From Ilex aquifolium (Eukaryota; Streptophyta; Magnoliopsida; Aquifoliales; Aquifoliaceae), in NCBI GenBank assembly GCA_951799425.1, contig OX637405.1, forward strand, positions 17,457,089-17,521,088: a stretch of DNA of 64,000 nt, written 5' to 3'. The translations under genes and the position numbers were made by a program. Of the stretch, positions 56,064 through 64,000 are shown one piece after another; within the stretch, counting starts at the first letter, position 1, and every line of letters begins with the position of its first letter. A model generated the notes under the pieces. It was not told where the DNA came from. It did not search any database and saw only the letters and a list, made by a program, of their open reading frames with translations.

Positions 56064-57180
56064 TGTTATTCCGAGAGGAAGAGAAACGTTATATAACTTC
56101 CTTCACAATTATACACATGGAGCACGACACTACCTAGAGGAGGTGAATATGTTTTTCAAATTTAACCTTAATCAATCACAATTTGAAACCTATTACTAGC
56201 ATAATTACCTCTTCTCACACATATTTAACAACTAACGATGAGAACCCTTTTTCAACCCCCAAGACCCCATGAACCCTGAAGATTGATGTTGTTAATTTTA
56301 TCAATTAAACATTCAAACACTCAATCTCACACAAGAAACCCAAATCCCAAAGACCCAAACTCAATTACGCAACTATGGATAATTTATATCTCAAACATTT
56401 AATTCATCAAACACATAGTGCGCATGTGTGCTCAAATTACAAGTGTGTATGAAAATATGATAAAGAACACAAGCAATTTGTTGACGCGAGAAGCCTTCTC
56501 GGTTCACCAAGACCTAATCCACAACCCTAAAATTAGTTTACAAGTATTCAAGTCTTATACCTCAATTAATACCATGGTTAGATGCTCATTTCCTTCAATG
56601 AAGCCTCTTCGTCGAAATTCCTCTTCGATGTTATGTGTAGCTTCACTTGGATTCAGCTTTGTGAGAATCCTCAAGGCCTCGAGTGATCTAAGGCACACCA
56701 GCTATCCTCGAAATAAACACACCAATGAGTTTAGTCTTCAATCAATCAAGATCTTCGTCACCAAATTGTGAGGTTGGATAGAATCTCTAGATAGTAACCT
56801 TGAGTTTAGGGATATAGGGTTGCGGTGGAAGCTTTTTAGGTCTAAGATAGATTTCTCTCTCAAAATTCTTGCCCTAATAGTAGGAAATACACTCTCTATT
56901 TATAGGCTCGGAATAAAGGCACTCTTTGTTATTAAGAGAAACTCAAAATCATGAACGACCGCTCAATTGGTGGGAGTACGGTGGTCATTAGAATGAAAAA
57001 CTTGTTTCAAACCAACCTAGGAAAACAGACCACTTGAGTGACCATGGGGATTGCTCGAGCAACCTTAAAGGGCGAGCCCTGATCTCCTCCATTTGACTTT
57101 TTTCTCATTTTTTTCGTAAGTCATAAAGAGATTGCTCTAACGAAAGTTAGCGAGCATAGGACGATCACTATGCATCTAGT
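56064..57180 (-). mobile_element. 5' LTR of another minus-strand element (right border uncertain)
   Basis: Plus-strand left border TGTTATTCCGAGAGG lies next to the primer site. A TATA box (GCCTATAAATAGAG, about 56895-56910) supports minus orientation. A TGCTCGAGCA palindrome is at 57049-57058. No internal genes of this element are seen to the left, only the leader of element C. It may therefore be truncated, or may be a replaced 5' end. The right border could not be fixed. Confidence 0.55.
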
Positions 57181-57412
57181 TTTTGATATATATATTTTTA
57201 ATTATGAATATATAATAAGTGGTAGTGCAAGGTTAATGTATATTGACATGTGAGGGTATATTTATAATTATGATATAAATAAGTATTTTTTTATCAAACA
57301 TCCAAACAATGCTTAATTAAGGAAGTGCTTTTTTCTAAAAGGTAATTATACAAAAAGTATTTTTAGAATCCCATAAAAGTCATTTTCAAAAGCTACGTGT
57401 TGTCCAAAAAAC

Positions 57413-59054
57413 CAGTGTTATCAAAATCGGACCGGACTAGCTGGTCAAACCGGTTCAATTATGACCCGGAACCTTAACTGATCTGGTTCCCTAGTTGGAC
57501 CGCATAAGGAAGAGAACCGATTAAAAACCGAAAAATCGGTCGGATTATAAAAACCGGGCGGGTTGAAGACATAAATGCAAAATTACTTATATTAGAATCA
57601 TTTTTTTATTTGGGCCAATTTTTTGCCCTAAATCGCAGAAGACACCAGCGACCAAGACCAGCTCAGGCGACCGGCGAAGAACTTAGGCGACCAGCAAGGA
57701 ACTCAAGCTGAATTTTTTTTTGAATACTCAGGCCAATTTTTTGCCCTAAATCGTAGAAGACACCAACGACCAAAACCAGCTCAGGCGACCAACGACTGCG
57801 ACCAACTCAGGCGACCAGCGAGGAACTCAGATGAGAGCTTAGGCGACCAGCAAGCTATGAAACACGGATACTTCGAAATGGTCAAAGTATCGGTATCGGA
57901 TACGTTTTGGATACGGATACGTCTCCGATACGGCCAGATACGTATCGGATACGGCTAAGAAGTATCCAAAAATTAAAAAAATAAATTTGATTTTCGGATA
58001 CGGCTGGATACTCTTGGGATACGCTTAGGATACTCTTCGGATACGGCGGGGTATTACTTGAATTTTTAAAAAAATATAGGGGTACAAGAGCAAATATGTT
58101 TGAGCCCTTATTTGCAAATATATTATAGAACCCTAATTTTTTTTATTCCACAGCCCCCCATCAGTCGATCGTCGACTGATTCAATCTCTCTCTCTCTCTC
58201 TCTCTCACTCACGATCGACGACTGACTGTATTTGACGCCGATCGATGACGGATATCTCCATATATTATGCAATATGTATGCAATATAGAATGTATGATTT
58301 ATAAATGATAGAATGGTTAGTTATTATTATATATATTTGATAGATGTGAAATTCACTTTATAAATCATAATTATTACATTAAATATAATATTAAAAAAAA
58401 ATATATTTTATGGACGTATCCTAACCGTATCCGTATCCTATTTTTTTAAGTTTTGCCGTATCGCCGTATCCGTATTGCCGTACCTCGTATCGCCGTATCC
58501 GTATCCGTGCTTCATAGCCAGCAAGGAACTCAGGCGAGAGCTCAGGCGACCAGCAAGTAACATTAAGGTAAAATGGTTGAATTCTAAAGTTCGGTAATTA
58601 TTCTGAAGTTAGGTGATTATTAAGATAAAATTGCTTTTATCAGACTGTAGCATCTCTCTATCTCTCTTGAGTGCTCACTGCTCAGTTGGGTGATTATTCT
58701 GAAGTGAGGAAGGTAGTAATTTTTTGTCCCCCATGCCATGAATTGATACCATAAACATCAATGAGGATTGGAAGATAGTGATTTTGAGCATCACAAAATC
58801 AATGTATTTTTTTAAGACTTGCTTAGTTTTATTGGACAATTGAAATACTCTATTATTGATGTTACTGTGCTACTATTGCATTTTAGACATATTTTATATT
58901 TTTTAGCTAAATTATTATGTTTTATAATTATTATATATTTTTTTTATTTTTTTATTATATGACCGGTCCGACTAGTTAACCCACCGGTTGAACCACTGGA
59001 CTTTAACCTAGTCCTCTAGTCGGTTCGATGATCGGTCCAGTTCTAATAACATTG
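57413..59054. mobile_element. Non-autonomous hAT transposon upstream of the UBA2 gene
   Basis: The left end CAGTGTTATCAAAATCGGACCGG and right end (minus strand) CAATGTTATTAGAACTGGACCG form terminal inverted repeats, flanked by a perfect 8-bp duplication CAAAAAAC (57405-57412 and 59055-59062). It is 1642 bp with no transposase. Inside are short direct repeats (GCTCAGGCGACCAGCGA) and the nested MITE. Its right end is about 330 bp from the ATG of the host gene. Confidence 0.92.
57855..58517. mobile_element. MITE nested in the hAT element
   Basis: The terminal inverted repeats are CTATGAAACACGGATAC and (minus strand) CTATGAAGCACGGATAC, 16 of 17 alike, flanked by the perfect 8-bp duplication CCAGCAAG (57847-57854 and 58518-58525). 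It is 663 bp. It is rich in GGATACGG repeats near both ends, and a smaller inverted repeat (TCAGTCGATCGTCGACTGA) with a CT run lies near 58150-58225. The 8-bp duplication suggests a hAT origin. Confidence 0.93.
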
Positions 59055-59062
59055 CAAAAAAC

Positions 59063-59381
59063 AGGGAAGCACCCAAAAAATCATTTTCAAAAGCTCGCAA
59101 ACAGGCCTTATTGTAGCATTATTTAAACGAGTTATGTGGTGAATTGTGGGATTAGAGTTTGAAGTTTATTGATCTCATTATCTTCTAATCACACAAACTT
59201 TAAAAGTTGCTTCGTATATTTCAAAAACATTAGAAGTTCTTATGCTGTTTTAACAAACATTAAGGATGTTAGTGTAATTTATCCTGCTATAAATCGCGGC
59301 TTGGTTGTCACCCAACTCTTCAAAAGAAACAAAACCCTAGCAGGTTTAGAGTGGAGAGTGGGACTTGTAACGCTGTGTTCA
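59063..59381 (+). promoter_or_regulatory. Proximal upstream region of the UBA2-type gene
   Basis: This is the only host upstream sequence left between the hAT element and the ATG. A TATA-like TTATTTAAA lies near 59120-59130. An open frame without ATG continues into the gene, but its upstream codons look unlike a protein start. Confidence 0.45.
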
Positions 59382-60734
59382 ATGGCGAAGAAGAGAAAGG
59401 CAGCACCTCCACTCAAATCACAACAACCAGAAGAGCAAAAACCGAAACCCAACCCAGTTGTAGTAAACCATGAAGAATCCGAAGAAGAATCATACGAAGA
59501 AGTAGAGGTGGAGGAGGAAGAGGAGGATGAGGAAGAAGCAGAAGAATCCGAAGAAGAAGAAGAAGAGGAGGAGGAGGAGGAGGAGGAGGAAGAAGAAGAA
59601 GAAGAATCAGAACAAGAATCGTCCGACGAAGAAGACGAGGATTCAAAGAGAGAGACTTTGAGAAAACTCCTCGAACCGTTCGGCAAAGACCAAATCATAG
59701 AGTTCCTGAAAGAGGCCGCTCTCAACAACCCTTACATAGTCGCTAACATCACCAAGTCCGCCGAGTCGGACCCGGCCCACCGGAAGCTATTTGTCCACGG
59801 CCTTGGCTGGGACGCCACCGCCGACCAAGTTCTCTCTGCCTTCAAACCCCACGGAGAAATCGAGGAATGCAAGGTCGTCACCGACAAAACCACCGGCCGA
59901 GCCAAGGGCTACGCATTTGTCCTCTTTAGAACCCGAGGCGGTGCCCTTAAAGCCCTCAAACAGCGCCAGAAGAAGATCGGCAATCGGATGACGTCATGCC
60001 AGCTCGCCTCCGCAGGCCCTGTCCCGAACCTGCCGGTCCCGGACTCGACTGGCCGGAAAATCTACGTGGCCAATGTGGGTCCCAACATAAACGTTGATAA
60101 GCTTAGATCATTATTTGCTAACTATGGGGAGATTGAGGAAGGACCAATAGGGTTAGACCCTGTGACTGGTAAACCCAAAGGATTTGCCATTTTTATATAT
60201 AAGACAGGGGAAGGGTGTAAACAGGCGTTAGAAGAGCCTGTAAAGGTGTTTGAAGGTTGCCAATTGCAATGCCGGCGAGCTGTGGAAGGTCTTCGGAACA
60301 ATAAGAATCAAACAGGTGGCATGCAACAGAGTGATATTACTACTGCCACACTGAACTATGGTGTTGGTGTGGCTCCCGCAATTCTCGGTTCTAACGTGAA
60401 TCCGGCTGCAATGCTGGTGGGACAGAATCCAGGGATTGGGCTAACAAATCCGGTGTTAGCTTCAACTTTGAATCAGACTGCTTTAGCCCCATCAATTGGG
60501 GCGAACCCGACTTTGGGGATTGGTGGGAATTATGGTATTAATAGCATAAGCCCAAGTATGATTGGTAGTTATGGTTCCCAAGCAGCTTTGCAGGGTCTGG
60601 GGGCGTACCAGAGTTCTCAGTTGGGAAACTCTTCTGTTGGGGTGACAGCAGCAGCAGCCACCTCGATAACAGCGAGGCCTCAATCTGGTTTTGGTTCTGC
60701 GGGGACAACCTTCCCCTCCTACTTCGGCCGCTAG
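59382..60734 (+). CDS. UBA2: UBP1-associated protein 2 (UBA2)-type RNA-binding protein
   Basis: This 450-codon intronless ORF starts MAKKRKAAPPLKSQQPEE. Residues about 31-85 are an almost pure Glu/Asp tract. Residues about 88-130 hold the conserved RKLLEPFGKDQIIEFLKEAA segment. RRM1 is at about 134-210 (RNP2 LFVHGL, RNP1 KGYAFVLF) and RRM2 at about 225-300 (RNP2 IYVANVG, RNP1 KGFAIFIY). The C-terminus is rich in Gly, Asn, Ala and Ser and ends PSYFGR. The two RRMs, the acidic N-terminus and the length match the plant UBA2a/b/c family, nuclear hnRNP-like proteins linked to mRNA stability, stress and ABA responses. I chose the ATG at 59382 because residues before it do not fit the family. The exact paralogue is not certain. 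Confidence 0.93.
   Translation: MAKKRKAAPPLKSQQPEEQKPKPNPVVVNHEESEEESYEEVEVEEEEEDEEEAEESEEEEEEEEEEEEEEEEEEESEQESSDEEDEDSKRETLRKLLEPFGKDQIIEFLKEAALNNPYIVANITKSAESDPAHRKLFVHGLGWDATADQVLSAFKPHGEIEECKVVTDKTTGRAKGYAFVLFRTRGGALKALKQRQKKIGNRMTSCQLASAGPVPNLPVPDSTGRKIYVANVGPNINVDKLRSLFANYGEIEEGPIGLDPVTGKPKGFAIFIYKTGEGCKQALEEPVKVFEGCQLQCRRAVEGLRNNKNQTGGMQQSDITTATLNYGVGVAPAILGSNVNPAAMLVGQNPGIGLTNPVLASTLNQTALAPSIGANPTLGIGGNYGINSISPSMIGSYGSQAALQGLGAYQSSQLGNSSVGVTAAAATSITARPQSGFGSAGTTFPSYFGR
59510..59640 (+). repeat. GAA/GAG tract coding for the acidic stretch
   Basis: Imperfect (GAR)n encodes the Glu run of the UBA2-type protein. Mixed GAA and GAG codons suggest it is older than a fresh microsatellite. 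Length variation between alleles is likely. Confidence 0.85.
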
Positions 60735-63057
60735 GTGAGAAATTTCACTTGAACTATAGTCCTTGATGTGGTTTTTCCTCTGTTTTCTTTTTGTTATGAA
60801 TCATGATTATGTCTGGGTCTTGACCCTTGTCTTGATGGTTGCTAATAATGTATGAGTTCAAATGTAAGTGGCACATGTTTCATCATTTTTTTGAATCCAC
60901 TCACTAATTCAGGAGTTAGAGGAGTGAGTTTGCCTTGACCTAATTTTTTAAATTGATGACGTATCATGAAGGTGAGAGATGTAAGACTCGATGCTATCGA
61001 TATGATAGAGTATGATTATCACAAAATGACATGATATGTTGGCAAAAGCAATGTTAGGCATTTTAAGATATAGGAGTTTTGTAAAACTTTGGTAGGAAGG
61101 TTGGAATAGGTATTGGAGGGTCTAGGAAGGATGCTTGGGTCATTAGGAGTAATGCTGAAGAAGGGTGCTTGAGCAGTACATTTTAAAACCAATTTCCAGA
61201 GACCAATGCTGGCTTTCTGCTAGAGTTAGATGGGAGCTTGCTCGAGCGAGAAGGAGCCTGCTAAAGCGAGAATCATAGATCTGATACGAACAATATTGGT
61301 TTTTGATCTCAAATGCTCCCAAATCTCGGTTTTTCTTATTTTTCTTTCATTCTTCAACCGTAGACATGTTTGAGAGAGAGAGAAGCAATTCAAGGGAGGA
61401 GGAGGAAAGGCTAGGGATCTTGAGAGATCTTGAAGATTTCTACACCTAGGGTTTTGAAACTTGCGAATAGGGTAAGGTTTTCTTTCCCAATCTTAAGGAT
61501 TGAGGCATCACATGAAAGATCATGGTTCCTTACTTATATTGTGTTACAAAAATCTTATAGTTTTTAGGTAGATTTAAACACTATTGGAACCTATGATATG
61601 ATTTGGACATAAAACATGGATTTTCACTGTTTACATGATCTATCTTCAAACTCTAAGTTCTTGAATGCATGTTTTGATTGTTTTTACCTACAAATCTGAA
61701 ATAATTACATTAGAATCAAATATATTTATTATATGCTTGGGATCTTGCAATAAAATCAGTAGTTTTGATGTCTTTAGCATGGTTCTAAAACTCTAGTTTT
61801 TGATTTCACATTTGTTGGAACTTGGGTTGTAACTATGGATTTTTATTTAGAATGCATGTGTTATAGAATGATTTCTTTTGGATTGAGCTTGTTTTAAAGT
61901 ATGATTTGTGCACGGGTGGATTCCTATAATAGTTTGAGATTATTGTGTACCGGTGGAGACTATGTGATTTGTTCCTGCAGTGAAGAACAAGGTCAGAAGG
62001 GGGCCGGAGACATGTCCAACTTATTTCCTCCGATGCCTAAGTCAGTAGGTGCTCAAAGGAAGGATAAGACTTTTACTGTCCTAGGTTGTTCGCGAATGCG
62101 TACCTGAGACCCAACTTATTGAGCTATTTATACTTTTTAATAGGATGACATGGTACTATAGGGGTCCCATCAAGCCTACTGAGGGAGCCTTTATAGGGAT
62201 AATCATTAGTGAGCTATATTTGTCTTGAGCCGTCCAATTACTAAGTCTGGGGGAGGTCGGCGTCTCCTCTAGGTCTAGACCTGCAATGATTACCCCGTCT
62301 GGGACATCGAGCACTCAATGCATGTCCTTTCAACATTTAATGATCTTTGTAAGGCATTTATTGAGCTGTGTCGAGCACTCATTGCGTTGACACCAAACAT
62401 TAAGTTCGCGTGCCCCCGAGAAATTCATGTCATTAAAGACCATGCCTTTATCCGGATTTTCTAAGATTCGAGGTACATTCTGATGTGACTTGTCAGTGGA
62501 AGCAATCGTTCTCTGTGATCGGTTGTGTCATGGTGGGCCCACATATTTGCCCAGCGTTCAATGCTCGGTCCCAGGATATGCCTGATTCCTTTAGCTTCCT
62601 AGAGCATGTTCTACCAGATTCTCTTTTCAGGGCCGACCAACCTTGGTTTTTCGCTGTTTGAGTCCATGTGTCATGCCCTGATACGAGAGTCGTTTTGTGT
62701 CCCGTCAATTTGATATCTCATGATTAAGTAAAAAACCTATTTTGTAAAATTCATGGATGACTTGAAGAACATGAATGCACTTGACATTTATCGCATAGTT
62801 TTGCTATTTTTGAAGGCCTTGTTGGCAGCAACAGACAGTGAAGCCACTGTTTGTGCTCTTCGTCAGTCGAGGATCAATTTTTGTCATGGTTTTTAGGGTT
62901 TCTCACTGTTTTTTTTTCTTTTTTCTAGGAAGGCCTTGTGTTGAGTAGGCTTCCCTTGTGTGTTTTGGAGCAACTTGTGTCTGAAAAGTTGTTTTATGCG
63001 GTTTTCTCTAATTTCCTCTGTGGTTTTTTTGGGATTTGCCTTCAGTTTTGGTTTTGT
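60735..63057. other. 3' flank of the gene and probable degraded LTRs
   Basis: After the stop codon comes about 200 bp of ordinary AT-rich UTR-like sequence. From about 60980 (TGTAAGACTCGATGC) to 61980 the sequence resembles an LTR: TTGCTCGAGCGAG repeats near 61220-61290, then a leader-like stretch ending CACCTAGGGTTTTGAAAC. From about 61980 to 63057 another LTR- or leader-like stretch has a possible TATA box (CTATTTATAC, 62125-62134) ahead of the copia gag. I could not fix borders or duplications, and no intact gene is seen. Confidence 0.4.
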
Positions 63058-64000
63058 TATGGCTAGTTCAGAAGAGGTAAAGGGTACATACAGTGGATCA
63101 TCACGCTAGATACGTTCATTCAGTTGATGATTTAGTGCGACAAATTACTTTCGTTAATGGAAGTAATTACTACTCTTGGTCACATTCGATTAAGGTTTTT
63201 CTATGGGCCAAAAAGAAAGTCAAAGTACTTGACTGGCAGTCGTCCATCTAAGGGACTCCCCAAATTTTGAAGACGGGTGGAGTGAGAGTTCTTTGGTGAT
63301 GACGTGGTTGTGGCTTTAGTGAGGAGCTGTCTGTAGCTTCTAATATCCAACTTCTTGATACAACTAAGAATCTCTTGAGGAGATGTACTCATAGGAACAC
63401 AATGTGTCCTCGAATTTATGAGCTTTTTGAGCATATGTTCACTACCAAGCAACTTGCTGAACATTACGGATTTTAGAAAGGGTTGTGGGAAGAATTGATG
63501 CTTTATCAGCCATTGAGTAAGGCTCTAGAGATACAACAACATTAGCGTGAAGAGTCTAGCCTTAAATTTGAGTTTGGTGTGTTTAAAGATCAAATTCTGG
63601 CTAATGAGACTCTTCCTACTTCTGCAAATGCTTACTTTCGCCTTCGGTGTGCTTCTCTTATTCGTGGGACCTCTTTCGTGTCTCAAGAGTCCTCTGCCTT
63701 GATTTCTAATAATGGTTCTCGTGGTGGTGGTAGAGATCCAACCTAGGGTGGTAGTTGTGGAGGTTGTGACAATCGTTATGAGTGGAAATGTTAATATTAT
63801 GTAGTCACTAGACATACTAAATATTATTGTTGGAATAACTGTGGGAGACCAACCTATGCTAATCAAGTTTCTAATGACTCGACTTTGCTAGTATCTAAGC
63901 CATCGACCGGTGGCCTTGTTACATCCATATTTGGATTTCATACTGAACTTACTTCTTAGCTTAGTCAGCTCATCCAACAATTGTCTTCACTTTCTCCCTA
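63058..64000 (+). pseudogene. Ty1-copia gag relic, runs off the window
   Basis: It starts ATG GCT AGT TCA and encodes, with several stops and frame changes, the usual copia gag marks: FVNGSNYYSWSHSIKVFLWAK (start of the UBN2-like gag domain), KGLWEELMLYQPLS, and then FRLRCASLIRGTSFV. A later basic, Gly-rich part with C/H residues (NNCGR...) stands where the zinc knuckle is expected. It is the shell protein of a copia element whose remaining parts would lie to the right. It is inactive. Confidence 0.75.

Noticed and set aside
56418..56771. 117-codon open frame
   Set aside because: It lies inside a minus-strand LTR, on the opposite strand, with no recognisable domain.
59169..59381. N-terminal extension of the UBA2-type protein
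   Set aside because: The frame is open but begins without ATG, and its residues do not resemble the family; the ATG at 59382 gives the expected start.
59279..59728. 149-codon minus-strand frame rich in Ser opposite the UBA2-type gene
   Set aside because: It is the antisense shadow of the GAR repeat coding for Glu.

Overview
This window is nuclear DNA of a flowering plant, most likely a eudicot. The evidence is an Athila-clade Ty3/gypsy family with tRNA-Asp-type primer sites, Tekay-like gypsy LTRs, hAT elements with 8-bp target duplications, and one host gene of the plant UBA2 (oligouridylate-binding-protein-associated) RRM family. I cannot name the species. Only about 1.4 kb is a recognisable host gene. 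Almost everything else is retrotransposon or DNA transposon, nested up to five levels deep.

Layout. 1-10075 is the 3' half of Athila-type element A (+ strand): RNase H/integrase, small ORFs, an intact env-position ORF with a Transposase_32-like domain, and a 3' LTR that carries a solo LTR (7223-9036, TSD GAAGC). Element A lies in the 3' LTR of an older minus-strand Athila relative, element C (LTR tail 10076-10761). C can be followed through the window as the host of most later insertions. Its env-position gene is split into pieces at 33231-33644, 39042-39277, 52203-52480 and 54914-55440. Between 11.7 and 32.3 kb C is interrupted by a possible Helitron-like segment. That segment holds two nested solo LTRs (13048-17384 and 13950-16204), a hAT-like element (18429-27668) containing a very young deletion-derivative retrotransposon (18754-25863), and another pair of nested LTRs (about 27966-32170 and 28971-31476). 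C's env gene is then split by two nested, opposite-facing solo LTRs (33645-39041 and 34338-37315), by complete Athila element B (minus strand, 39278-52197, TSD AGTAT), and by a probable solo LTR (about 52473-54913).

The right end holds a minus-strand LTR with an initiator-Met primer site (from 56064), a hAT element with a nested MITE (57413-59054), the intronless coding region of a UBA2-type RNA-binding protein (59382-60734), a stretch of probable degraded LTRs, and a decayed Ty1-copia gag running off the end.

The most unusual signal is a set of clustered, perfect or near-perfect palindromes. Each retroelement family has its own motif (ACGTTCGAACGT, CGTACCGGTACG, CTACCGGTAG or AACCTTCCGGAAGGTT), repeated about 4-10 times inside the LTR. 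In the Athila elements the same array also lies directly in front of a TATA box upstream of the env-position ORF, which suggests an internal promoter built like the LTR promoter. LTRs with unrelated ends share the GTACCGGTAC array together with its spacers, so the cassette seems to have moved between families. No gene here forms a host pathway or operon; the retroelement proteins would act together in reverse transcription and integration.
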